Below, piece by piece: positions 17,702-25,662 of a stretch of 64,000 nt of DNA (within the stretch, counting starts at the first letter, position 1; the number at the start of each line of letters is the position of its first letter). The translations under genes and the position numbers were made by a program. The notes beneath the pieces are model-generated. The model was not told the origin of the DNA. It did not search any database and was given only the letters and a program-made list of their open reading frames with translations. The stretch is from Tropicibacter alexandrii (lineage in GTDB: Bacteria > Pseudomonadota > Alphaproteobacteria > Rhodobacterales > Rhodobacteraceae), in assembly GCF_003667315.2 (NCBI RefSeq), contig NZ_RCTZ02000010.1, positions 62,001-126,000 of the forward strand, given 5' to 3'.

Positions 17702-19111
17702 ATGACCCCAGCCGACGACGCCTTTGCCGACTGCCTCGCCCGTGACTTGCCCGCAGACACGCTGCGCCGGGCCGAGCCCCGGTATTCCGAGGAACCCCGT
17801 GGCAAATGGCGCGGGACGGCGCAGTGGGTCGCCCTGCCCCGCAGCACGCAAGAGGTTGCGCAGATCGTCACCGCCTGCAATGCCGCCCGCGTCGGCGTGA
17901 TCCCCTATGGCGGCGGTACGGGGCTGGTCGCCGGGCAGGTCGCGCCCGAGGCGCACCTGATCCTGTCGCTGGAGCGCATGATGGCGATCCGGTCCATCCA
18001 CCCCGAAGAAAACACCGCAGTGGTCGAGGCAGGCGCGATCCTTGCCGATGTGCAATCCGCCGTCGCCGAGGCCGACCGGCTTTTCCCGCTTTCGCTCGCC
18101 TCCGAAGGCTCTGCGCGGATCGGCGGCCTGTTGTCCACCAATGCGGGCGGCGTGAACACGCTGCGCTACGGCAATGCCCGCGATCAGGTGCTGGGGCTGG
18201 AAGCGGTGCTGCCGGACGGCCAGATCTGGCACGGGCTGAAACGGCTGCGCAAGGACAATACCGGCTACGACCTGCGCCACCTTCTGATCGGGGCCGAGGG
18301 CACTTTGGGCGTCATCACCGCCGCCGCGCTGAAGCTGTCGCCCCGCCCCGCCGCCACGGGCACAGCGCTGCTGACCGTGCCCTCCCCCGAGGCGGCGCTG
18401 GACCTGCTGACCCTTGCGCGCAGCCATGTGAGCGACGGGATCAGCGCCTTTGAACTGCTGTCGCGCACCGGCTTCGACTTCCTGCGCGAGAAACTCCCCG
18501 ACATCCGCCAGCCTTGGGACGTGGCCCCCGACTGGGTGGTTCTGATCGAGCTTGGTTTGGGCCGCGATCAATCCCCGCAAGGCGCGCTGGAAGCGATCTT
18601 TGCCGAAGGGTTCGAGGCCGGGCTGGTCAGCGACGGGCTGATCGCGCAGTCCCAGACGCAGGCGCAGGACTTCTGGAACATGCGTGAGCATTTCCCCGAG
18701 GCCAACAAGCGCATCGGCTCGATTTCCTCGCAGGATATCTCTCTGCCGCTTGGCCAGATCGGGGCGTTCATCCGGCATGCCACCGACCTGCTGGCCGGGA
18801 TGGGGGATTTCCGGATCAACTGTTTTGGCCATCTGGGCGACGGCAACTTGCATTTCAACGTCTTCCCCGCCGCCGGAAAGACCCGCGCCGATTACGACTG
18901 CGACGAGGCAGTGCAAGACGCGCTACACGGGCTGGTCGTCTCGATGGAGGGGTCGTTCAGCGCCGAGCACGGGCTCGGGCGGCTCAAGGTCGGCGATCTG
19001 GAACGCTATGGCGACCCGGTCAAGCTGGCCGCCATGCGCGCCATCAAGTCGGCGCTTGATCCGAATGGCATCATGAACCCCGGCGCGGTGCTGCGCTCAG
19101 TTCATCCGTAG
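17702..19111 (+). CDS. FAD-linked oxidase, D-2-hydroxyacid dehydrogenase type (GlcD/D2HGDH family)
   Basis: A 469-residue flavoprotein of the FAD-binding_4 / FAD-oxidase_C class, which includes D-lactate, glycolate (GlcD) and D-2-hydroxyglutarate dehydrogenases. FAD-binding motifs PYGGGTGLVAGQ and ASEGSARIGGLLSTNAGGVNTLRYG lie in the N-terminal half. The C-terminal domain has GHLGDGNLHFNVFP and EHGLGRLKVGDL with the metal-binding histidines. An AGGAGG site precedes the ATG. The exact substrate cannot be fixed; D-2-hydroxyglutarate or D-lactate are likeliest. Its 3' end overlaps the convergent transglycosylase gene by 15 bases. Confidence 0.88.
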   Translation: MTPADDAFADCLARDLPADTLRRAEPRYSEEPRGKWRGTAQWVALPRSTQEVAQIVTACNAARVGVIPYGGGTGLVAGQVAPEAHLILSLERMMAIRSIHPEENTAVVEAGAILADVQSAVAEADRLFPLSLASEGSARIGGLLSTNAGGVNTLRYGNARDQVLGLEAVLPDGQIWHGLKRLRKDNTGYDLRHLLIGAEGTLGVITAAALKLSPRPAATGTALLTVPSPEAALDLLTLARSHVSDGISAFELLSRTGFDFLREKLPDIRQPWDVAPDWVVLIELGLGRDQSPQGALEAIFAEGFEAGLVSDGLIAQSQTQAQDFWNMREHFPEANKRIGSISSQDISLPLGQIGAFIRHATDLLAGMGDFRINCFGHLGDGNLHFNVFPAAGKTRADYDCDEAVQDALHGLVVSMEGSFSAEHGLGRLKVGDLERYGDPVKLAAMRAIKSALDPNGIMNPGAVLRSVHP

Positions 19112-19942
19112 CACACACGGGTCCGAGATCAGCTCGGGCCGGGTCATGCACAGGCCCCGCGCCACGTCGAAAGCCGCGAGCACCTTGGGCACGTAATCGC
19201 GGGTTTCGGCATAGGGCGGCACGCCGTCATTGGCGCCGATGGAATTCTCGCCCGCATTATAGCCCGCAAGGACAAGGATCGGGTCGCCGTCGAATTTCGT
19301 CATCAGGAAATCGAGGAAGGCCACGCCGCCCTTGATGTTCTGCGCCGCATCGAGGCTGTCACTGACGCCGAACCGCGTGGCCGTATCCGGCATCAGCTGC
19401 ATCAGCCCTTGCGCACCCGCGCCGCTGACCGCATCCGCGCGCCCGGCGCTTTCGACCGCGATCACCGCAAGCGCCAGCGCAGGGGACACCTGCGTGCTGG
19501 CGGTTTCCAGCAACAGGCTGCGGCCATGGTTGGCGGCGATTTCCTGCAATAGTTGCAGGCGCGGCGCGGCGACGGCGGCTCCGGCGGGACCATTGCCAAG
19601 CGCGACCAGCGCCGGTTGCAGACGGCCCGGCCCGGTATCGGCCAGCTTCGGCGACACCGTGCTCCAGAACCACGTATATTTAGCCGGGGCCGGCAGGGCG
19701 GCCGTGGCCCCGGCGGCGACGGGCTGTGGCGCGGCCATCGTGGCCGGGGCGCGCGGCGGCGGTACTGCGGGGTTCGCACGGGGCGCGATCTGCACGGTGA
19801 TGCGTTTTTCGCCCGTTTTCGGCGGTTTCACCCGCTTGGCCGAGAAATCCGCGAAAGGCGTGGGCGCGCCCTTCTCCTCGGCGATCGCGGGAGCTGCGGC
19901 AATCGCAAGTGCCATCAGGCAACTGATGATTCCATTTTTCAT
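19097..19942 (-). CDS. lytic transglycosylase, SLT domain
   Basis: A periplasmic peptidoglycan-cleaving enzyme of 281 residues. A signal peptide (MKNGIISCLMALAIAAAPAIA) is followed by a proline/alanine-rich linker (about residues 40-90) and a soluble-lytic-transglycosylase domain. The catalytic glutamate is E164 in AVIAVESAGR, followed by GAQGLMQLMPDTATRFGV and VLAGYNAGENS, the signature blocks of the fold. It diverges from the flp pilin genes. Dedicated transglycosylases often accompany envelope-spanning machines, so a link to the Tad pilus is possible but unproven. Confidence 0.92.
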   Translation of the reverse strand: MKNGIISCLMALAIAAAPAIAEEKGAPTPFADFSAKRVKPPKTGEKRITVQIAPRANPAVPPPRAPATMAAPQPVAAGATAALPAPAKYTWFWSTVSPKLADTGPGRLQPALVALGNGPAGAAVAAPRLQLLQEIAANHGRSLLLETASTQVSPALALAVIAVESAGRADAVSGAGAQGLMQLMPDTATRFGVSDSLDAAQNIKGGVAFLDFLMTKFDGDPILVLAGYNAGENSIGANDGVPPYAETRDYVPKVLAAFDVARGLCMTRPELISDPCVLRMN

Positions 19943-20295
19943 AAATTGCTGCTCGTTTCGTCGATCTTTGTTTTACTTGATCTTTGCACAATTTCGGCAT
20001 TACGGCCAGCACCGTCGCCCAGACGGCGACAGTCGTGCCGCCGACCCGCCCGAAAGGACGTGGACCCATACGAAAGATATATGCGCAAACCATTGGTATC
20101 ACTCACCAAACGCCGAATGTGCCGGGAAATTTCCGCACCCTCCGGATACGCCAAAAACAAACCATTGCTGCCCCAATGTCGCCACAGGTTCGGGTGATAA
20201 ATCCTCATACCGACGACGGACAGGGGAAAGAGAGAGCCCCGCGACGATCCCGAGACGGTCAACCTGAGCAACCGAATACCTACCGGAGAGAGACC
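19943..20295. other. 353-base intergenic region upstream of flp; no gene seen
   Basis: The region separates the divergent transglycosylase and flp genes and should hold both promoters. A direct repeat GATCTTTG (19963-19970 and 19979-19986, 16 bases apart) lies near the transglycosylase start. A 6-bp inverted repeat GTCGCC/GGCGAC lies at 20014-20030. GGAGAG just before 20296 is the flp ribosome-binding site. Local GC is lower than in the flanking genes. No open frame looks coding. Confidence 0.6.
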
Positions 20296-20493
20296 ATGAT
20301 CAAGTTCATCAAAAACTTCCGCAAAGACGAAGCTGGCGCCGTGACCGTTGACTGGGTGGTTCTGACCGCCGCCGTCGTGGGCCTGGCCATCGCCGCCTAC
20401 ACCACCATCCAGGACAACTCCTTCGCGCTGATCCAGACCGCGGCCGACGCCGTGAACGCAGAAGGCACCCAGTTCGGTCAGTACGGCAACTAA
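20296..20493 (+). CDS. flp: Flp-type pilin, major Tad pilus subunit
   Basis: A 65-residue type IVb prepilin. A short basic leader (MIKFIKNFRKDEAGA) precedes a hydrophobic helix, VTVDWVVLTAAVVGLAIAAY; the conserved Glu (EAGA) fits cleavage by the prepilin peptidase encoded at 30532. The C-terminal part is polar. The ATG at 20296 has GGAGAG upstream; the frame extends farther upstream but without pilin character. Two hairpins follow the stop, which would let flp accumulate in excess over the assembly genes. Confidence 0.9.
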   Translation: MIKFIKNFRKDEAGAVTVDWVVLTAAVVGLAIAAYTTIQDNSFALIQTAADAVNAEGTQFGQYGN

Positions 20494-20501
20494 GCTGACC
20501 T

Positions 20502-20550
20502 GATCGGGTTTCCGATCTTTGCGGATGCGGCGGCAAAAGCCGCCGTATCC
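20502..20550 (+). terminator. double hairpin downstream of flp
   Basis: GATCGG/CCGATC with a GTTT loop (20502-20517) is followed by TTT. Next to it is a 12-bp stem with an AAAA loop (20523-20550; one G-U pair, arms GGATGCGGCGGC and GCCGCCGTATCC). The first resembles a weak terminator; the second could stabilise an flp mRNA. Confidence 0.6.
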
Positions 20551-20674
20551 CGTCCCGCCGGTCCGCTTTTTCAAGGCTGGACATCCCCGGCAGGCTGTCT
20601 GGCCCGTCTGAACCTCGCCTGAAACAGCCGGTTCACGACCGTTTTCAAACATTTCTGCTGCGGGTGACCTGAAC

Positions 20675-20839
20675 ATGAAACGTTTTTTCAAAGATCAAGT
20701 TGGCGCCGTCACCATCGACTGGGTCGTCATCACCGCCGCCGTCGTTGGTTTTGCCATCGCCGCCTACAGCCTGATCTTCGACGAGGCGTTCAGCATCGCC
20801 ATGATCGTGACCGATGCGCTGATAGCCGAACAGCAATAA
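20675..20839 (+). CDS. second, very short Flp-like pilin or pseudopilin
   Basis: A 54-residue frame beginning MKRFFKDQVGAVTIDWVVIT and continuing AAVVGFAIAAYSLIFDEAF closely matches the first 35 residues of the flp pilin, then diverges to a short hydrophobic/acidic tail ending AEQQ. The residue at the cleavage region is Gln rather than the usual Glu (DQVGA versus DEAGA). It lies between flp and cpaB and is probably in the same transcript after the leaky hairpins. It could be a minor pilin; the ribosome-binding site is weak. Confidence 0.8.
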   Translation: MKRFFKDQVGAVTIDWVVITAAVVGFAIAAYSLIFDEAFSIAMIVTDALIAEQQ

Positions 20840-20944
20840 GCCCGCCGCGCTCCTCGGATCGCGCCGTGCATGACCCCTTGGGCTGATGCCCGCCCTGTCC
20901 ACTGACAGTTCGGGCCAGGTCCCACAACGGACAGGAGCAAATCC

Positions 20945-21799
20945 ATGCGACTCGTTTTCGGACTGGTCCTTGTCGCCGGCGTGGCCCTGGCGGGCTTTGC
21001 CGTCTACATGGCTCAAAACTATATCGGCGCCTATGAAAGCGCCCTGAACGAGGCCCGGTCAAAAACCGTCGCCGAGGTCCCCACCCAGCAGATCTACGTC
21101 ACCACGCGCGCCATTGCCTATGGCGAACAGATCCTCGCCGAGGATGTCGCGTTGGCCCCCTGGCCGACCGAAATCCTGCCCGAGGGTTTCTTTGACGAAG
21201 AAAATCCCCTGATCGATCCGACGGGCCAGCCCCGTGTCGCCGTGCGCGCCATGGAAAAGTTCGAGGCGCTCATGGATGTGAAGGTGTCGGAGCCGGGCGG
21301 CGATGCAGGCCTGACCTCGCGTCTTGAAAAGGGTCAGCGCGCCTTTGCCGTCAAGGTCGACGTGGCCTCGGGCGTGTCCGGCTTCCTGCGTCCGGGCGAC
21401 CGGGTCGACGTCTACTGGACCGGGCGGCTGCCCGATGACGATCCGAACCTGCCGCGCGGCGACGTGACCAAGTTGATCCAGACCGGCATCCGCCTGATCG
21501 CCATCGACCAGAGCGCGCAGGCCGACAGCACCGCCGCCGCGATTGCGCGCACCGTCACCGTGGCCGCCAGCCCGCAAGAGGTCGCCGCCCTCGCCCAGGC
21601 ACAGAGCACGGGCAAGCTGTCGCTGTCGCTGATGTCGCTGAACGACGACACCGTGGCCGAGGCCATCGAGGTCGACCAGCGCTCGCTCTTGGGGCTCCAG
21701 CAGACCGAGCGCAAGGTCGAGGCCAAGTTGAAGCCCTGCGTGATGCGGGTGCGCCGCGGTGCGGAAGTGGTCGAAAAGCCCATCCCCTGCACCAACTGA
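20945..21799 (+). CDS. cpaB: Flp pilus assembly protein CpaB/RcpC
   Basis: A 284-residue periplasmic protein with an N-terminal anchor (MRLVFGLVLVAGVALAGFAVYMAQNYIG). It has an SAF-like domain (VTTRAIAYGEQILAEDVALAPWP) and a C-terminal RcpC region (GFLRPGDRVDVYWTG, VTVAASPQEVAALAQAQSTGKLSLSL). CpaB is thought to stabilise or gate the secretin channel. It starts after an AGGAGC site and ends just before a strong terminator (21823-21856), so flp1-flp2-cpaB may form one transcription unit. Confidence 0.92.
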   Translation: MRLVFGLVLVAGVALAGFAVYMAQNYIGAYESALNEARSKTVAEVPTQQIYVTTRAIAYGEQILAEDVALAPWPTEILPEGFFDEENPLIDPTGQPRVAVRAMEKFEALMDVKVSEPGGDAGLTSRLEKGQRAFAVKVDVASGVSGFLRPGDRVDVYWTGRLPDDDPNLPRGDVTKLIQTGIRLIAIDQSAQADSTAAAIARTVTVAASPQEVAALAQAQSTGKLSLSLMSLNDDTVAEAIEVDQRSLLGLQQTERKVEAKLKPCVMRVRRGAEVVEKPIPCTN

Positions 21800-21822
21800 C
21801 CACAACGACACGGAAAAACCGT

Positions 21823-21856
21823 GACAGGCCCCGGACCTCCGGGGCCTGTCGGTTTT
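21823..21856 (+). terminator. strong rho-independent terminator between cpaB and cpaC
   Basis: GACAGGCCCCGGA (21823-21835) and its exact complement TCCGGGGCCTGTC (21838-21850) form a 13-bp stem, followed by GGTTTT. It separates cpaB from the downstream secretin gene. Confidence 0.85.
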
Positions 21857-21990
21857 GCCCTGTTGCGACTTGTCCACATAAAGGATGCGCAGGAAGCTAT
21901 TGATTCTTGCAAAAAATCCGAAAATCGCGCAGGCTGAACCCAATGCGGGCAAAAGACCCGCGACAGAGGCGTGATCGAAAGGCAGGTCAC

Positions 21991-23424
21991 ATGAAAATTG
22001 AGCGTATTCTGAAGGCGGCCCTGCTGGGCCTTGCCTTGGGCGGTCCGGTTGCCGCCCCGATGGCACATGCTGAATCGATCCGCGTGGTCCGGACCGGCAC
22101 CGAGTCGGTTCTGAACGTCCCCATGAACCGCGCCGTCGTGGTCGAAAGCGACCAAAGCTTTGCCGAACTTTCGATCGCCAACCCGGCCATCGCCGATATC
22201 TCGTCGCTGTCGGATCGCACGATCTACGTGCTCGGCAAGGCGCCCGGCACCACCACGCTGACCATCCTCGACGCGCAGGGCCAGCTGATCACCAATGTCG
22301 AGGTGCGTGTCGCCTCGGACGTGACCGAGTTCAAGGAACGGCTGCGGCAGATCCTGCCCGACGAGACCATCGAAGTGCGCACCGCCAATGACGGCATCGT
22401 GCTGTCGGGCACCGTATCCTCGACGGCGCGGATGCAACGGGCGCTGGACCTTGCCGAACGCTATGCCCCGGAACGGGTGTCGAACCTGATGGTTGTGGGC
22501 GGCATCCAGCAGGTCATGCTGAAGGTGCGCTTTGCCGAAATGCAGCGCTCCGTGTCCAAGATGCTGCGCAGTTCCATCGCGACCGGCGGGGCCGTGAACG
22601 GTGGCGCGCTTGGTCTGGAACTGGGCACCGGCAACGCCGCATCGGCGGCGAATGTGGACGCGGTCTCCAACAAGCTGTTCCCCAAGGCCACGGGCGTCGA
22701 GGGCGCGGTCCTGCTGGGCTTCAACGCGGGCGGGCTCGAAGTGGGCATCCTGCTGGAAGCTCTTGAAAACAAAGGCGTCGTGCGCACGCTCGCTGAACCG
22801 AACCTGACCGCCCTCTCGGGTCAGGAGGCCAAGTTCCTTGCCGGTGGCGAATACCCGATCCCGGTCGCGCAGAACGACAACACCGTGACCATCGAATTCA
22901 AACCGTTCGGGGTCGAGCTGTCCTTCATCCCGCGCGTAGTCGATGGCGACCTCATCAACCTCGAACTCGAAGCGGCGGTGTCGAGCATCGACACCAGCAA
23001 CTCGATTTCCCTGTCCGACATCAACATCAACGCCTTCAAGCGGCGCGAGACGCAGACCACCGTGGAACTGCGCGACGGCGAAAGCTTTGCCATCGCGGGG
23101 CTGCTGACCGACGACTTCACCGATCTGAACGCGCAGGTGCCGTGGCTGGGTGATGTGCCGGTTCTGGGCGCCCTGTTCCGCAGCGCCGACTACCAGCGCG
23201 AACAGTCCGAACTGGTGATCATCGTGACGCCGCATCTCGTGACACCGACGCGTGGCGAGGCCCTTGCCCTGCCGACTGATCGGGTGGTGCCGCCGACCGA
23301 GCGCGACCTGTTCCTGCGTGGCAAGGTCAGCGAGAATTTCGAACCCAAAGCCGCCCCGAAAGGCGCGGCAGGCGAAGTGGCCAAGCAGGACTTCAGTTCC
23401 TCCTACGGCTACGTGATGGATTGA
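21991..23424 (+). CDS. cpaC: Tad pilus secretin CpaC/RcpA
   Basis: Outer-membrane secretin for the Flp pilus. The 477-residue protein has a signal peptide (MKIERILKAALLGLALGGPVAAPMAHA), a pilus-assembly N-domain (SVLNVPMNRAVVVES...PAIADISSLSDRTIYVLGKAPGTTT), a BON-like segment and the C-terminal secretin domain with VPWLGDVPVLGALFRS and ELVIIVTPHLVTP. I place the start at 21991, after GGCAGG and at the signal peptide; the frame extends upstream without signal character. The upstream 190 bases contain a terminator and presumably a new promoter. Confidence 0.95.
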   Translation: MKIERILKAALLGLALGGPVAAPMAHAESIRVVRTGTESVLNVPMNRAVVVESDQSFAELSIANPAIADISSLSDRTIYVLGKAPGTTTLTILDAQGQLITNVEVRVASDVTEFKERLRQILPDETIEVRTANDGIVLSGTVSSTARMQRALDLAERYAPERVSNLMVVGGIQQVMLKVRFAEMQRSVSKMLRSSIATGGAVNGGALGLELGTGNAASAANVDAVSNKLFPKATGVEGAVLLGFNAGGLEVGILLEALENKGVVRTLAEPNLTALSGQEAKFLAGGEYPIPVAQNDNTVTIEFKPFGVELSFIPRVVDGDLINLELEAAVSSIDTSNSISLSDININAFKRRETQTTVELRDGESFAIAGLLTDDFTDLNAQVPWLGDVPVLGALFRSADYQREQSELVIIVTPHLVTPTRGEALALPTDRVVPPTERDLFLRGKVSENFEPKAAPKGAAGEVAKQDFSSSYGYVMD

Positions 23425-23425
23425 T

Positions 23426-24109
23426 ATGCGGGGGCACGCACAGATGATCAGGGTGACGGCGACAGGCCTTGCAATCGGGCTCTTGCTGGCAGGCTGCGAC
23501 CAGCGCGCGGGGGAGATGAATTCCTTCAACCGCGAGGCGGGCGCGCTTGTCGATACCGGGTATTTCGGCAACGCGACGATGAACAACCACCAGTACATGA
23601 CCGGTGAAAAGCAATACGTCTACGACCTGTCGCAACGCTTCGCCACCGAGGTCATGACGACCGTGAACTTTGCCTTCAACTCGGCCGAATTGGATGCAGG
23701 CGCGCGCGACACCCTGCGCGAGCAGGCGAACTGGATCCGGCAATTCCCCGAGGTCCGCTTCCGCATCTACGGTCACACCGACAAGGTCGGCTCGGATGCC
23801 TATAACAAGTCGCTGGGCCTGCGCCGTGCCAAGGCGGTCGTGGCCTACCTGTCGACCTTGGGCATCTCTTCCAGCCGCCTCGAGGCGATGGTTTCGTACG
23901 GCGAGACCCAGCCGCTGATCGTCACCGACGGGCGCGAACGGCGCAATCGCCGCACCGTGACGGAGGTTTCGGGCTTCGTGTCCAGCCATCCTACGGTGAT
24001 GGACGGCAAATATGCCGAGGTGATCTTCCGTGAATATGTCACGCCCAGCGCCGAGGCCGAGACCATGTTGACCGGCCAGACGGGCAACGATCTGCTGTCG
24101 GGCGAATAG
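23426..24109 (+). CDS. OmpA-domain lipoprotein of the tad locus (CpaD position)
   Basis: A 227-residue protein with a lipobox (GLLLAGC), so a probable outer-membrane lipoprotein, and a peptidoglycan-binding OmpA domain (VNFAFNSAELDAGARDTL, YGHTDKVGSDAYNKSLGLRRAKAVVAYL, NRRTVTEV). It occupies the place of cpaD/rcpB right after the secretin, starting 2 bases after the cpaC stop, and may anchor the secretin to peptidoglycan. An internal ATG at 23444 gives a more compact signal peptide. A terminator follows. Confidence 0.88.
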   Translation: MRGHAQMIRVTATGLAIGLLLAGCDQRAGEMNSFNREAGALVDTGYFGNATMNNHQYMTGEKQYVYDLSQRFATEVMTTVNFAFNSAELDAGARDTLREQANWIRQFPEVRFRIYGHTDKVGSDAYNKSLGLRRAKAVVAYLSTLGISSSRLEAMVSYGETQPLIVTDGRERRNRRTVTEVSGFVSSHPTVMDGKYAEVIFREYVTPSAEAETMLTGQTGNDLLSGE

Positions 24110-24130
24110 GCCCGCGCTGCGAAACACTGC

Positions 24131-24157
24131 AAGGGGCCCCGACGGGGCCCTTTTCGT
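24131..24157 (+). terminator. rho-independent terminator after the OmpA-like gene
   Basis: A GC stem formed by GGGCCCC (24134-24140) and GGGGCCC (24144-24150) around GAC, extended by A-T pairs and followed by TTTTCGTTT. It ends the cpaC-OmpA unit; a 229-base gap before cpaE must hold another promoter. Confidence 0.85.
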
Positions 24158-24385
24158 TTCAAATCCATGATTTTTCGGCAGATTTTACTGGGCGCCCTGC
24201 TCGACCGCGCCGCGCGACCGTCGGGAAATGACGTACAATTTCGGCTTTTTGGCCCAAATGTTGCCGCCTTTCTGGATGACTCTCACGTCAAGGACCAGTG
24301 CGCCGACTCGACAAGGCGCCTTGCCTGCCCGGCCCCGACGAACCTTCGGGGACCGGATCGGGGCAAACAGCAAAGGACGTGAGGC

Positions 24386-25645
24386 ATGACGAGTACTTCA
24401 TCTCAACCGACGGACGCAGCGCCCATCGTGGCCTGCACCATCAGCAGGGATGTTCAAAATTTCGACCTGCTGATCGAGGACATGGAAATTCTGCTGGGCG
24501 AGGACTGGGGCGATCTCGGCTTTGACGAGGCTTTGCCCTTCATGTCCCAGGACGAGGCGCAAGATCTGGAATTCGTCGCGCTGGCCATAGATGCCATCGA
24601 CGAACCGGACCTGCCGCTGCTGACCGGCATCATCAAGGGCGCCAAGGTCCGCGACATCAAGGTGATCCTGATCGCCGATGACGTGACCCCGGCCTCGCTG
24701 CACCAGCTGCTGCGCGCGGGCGCCGATGAATTCATCCCCTACCCCCTGCCCGAGGGCGAACTGGCGCAGGCGGTCGAGCGCATCCGCGCCAAGCCCGAAC
24801 CCGTCGCGCCCGCAGGCGAGGCAGGCGTTCAGGCCGAGCAGCCGCAGCAGGTCAAGCTGAAAGGCGGCGGCGACGGCGTGCTGATCGCCGTTCAGGGGCT
24901 GGCCGGCGGTGCGGGCGCGACCACGGTGGCCGTCAATCTCGCCTATGAACTGGCGACCATGGGCAAGGACAAGACGCCCCGCGTCTGCCTGATCGACCTT
25001 GGCCTGCAATTCGGCTCGATCGCGACCTATCTCGACCTGCCCCGGCGCGACACTGTCTTTGAACTGCTGTCGGATGTCGAAAGCATGGATGGCGACAGCT
25101 TTGGTCAGGCGCTGGTCAGCTTCGAGGGCAAGTTGCAGGTCTTCACCTCGCCCGCCGACATCCTGCCGCTGGACATGATCGGCCCGACCGAGGTCAAGCG
25201 CATCCTCGACGTCGCGCGCGAGCATTTCGACTATGTCATCGTCGACATGCCCCCGGCGCTGACCAACTGGACCGAAACCGTGCTGGTCGAGGCGCAAATC
25301 TATCTTGCGCTGGTCGAACTGGACATGCGCTCGGCCCAGAACGTGCTGCGCCTGAAACGCGTCTTGCAGGGCGAGGAACTGCCCTTCGACAAGATCCGCT
25401 TCGCGCTGAACCGCGCGCCGAAATTCACCGACTTGCAGGGCAAGAGCCGGGTCAAGCGCATGGCTGACAGCCTTGGCATCGCGCTGACGCTGCAATTCCC
25501 CGATGGTGGGCGCGCCGTCATGCAGGCCTGCGACCACGGCCTGCCGCTGGCGACCCACGCGGCCAAGAACCCGCTGCGCAAGGAATTGATGAAGCTGGCA
25601 GGACAACTGACGCAGATCGGCGCGGACGACGCCGAAGCGGCTTGA
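24386..25645 (+). CDS. cpaE: Tad pilus ATPase-like localisation protein CpaE/TadZ
   Basis: A 419-residue MinD/ParA-superfamily protein. The N-terminal ~140 residues resemble an atypical response-regulator receiver domain (VILIADDVTPASLHQLLRAGADEFIPYPLPEGEL). The P-loop domain begins VQGLAGGAGATTVAVNLAYEL; its Walker A lacks the usual GK(S/T) lysine, as is common in CpaE/TadZ. TadZ directs the pilus machine to its cell position. It is the first gene of cpaE-cpaF-tadB-tadC-tadD. cpaF starts 17 bases after its stop. Confidence 0.93.
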   Translation: MTSTSSQPTDAAPIVACTISRDVQNFDLLIEDMEILLGEDWGDLGFDEALPFMSQDEAQDLEFVALAIDAIDEPDLPLLTGIIKGAKVRDIKVILIADDVTPASLHQLLRAGADEFIPYPLPEGELAQAVERIRAKPEPVAPAGEAGVQAEQPQQVKLKGGGDGVLIAVQGLAGGAGATTVAVNLAYELATMGKDKTPRVCLIDLGLQFGSIATYLDLPRRDTVFELLSDVESMDGDSFGQALVSFEGKLQVFTSPADILPLDMIGPTEVKRILDVAREHFDYVIVDMPPALTNWTETVLVEAQIYLALVELDMRSAQNVLRLKRVLQGEELPFDKIRFALNRAPKFTDLQGKSRVKRMADSLGIALTLQFPDGGRAVMQACDHGLPLATHAAKNPLRKELMKLAGQLTQIGADDAEAA

Positions 25646-25662
25646 TCCGAACGAGGTAGTAG

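Noticed and set aside
21412-23598. 728-codon open frame on the minus strand opposite cpaB/cpaC
   Set aside because: Antisense to the secretin gene; no recognisable domains and no ribosome-binding site.
24470-25645. CpaE considered a broken ATPase because Walker A lacks GKT/GKS
   Set aside because: Loss of the lysine is common in CpaE/TadZ proteins, so it is not evidence of decay.
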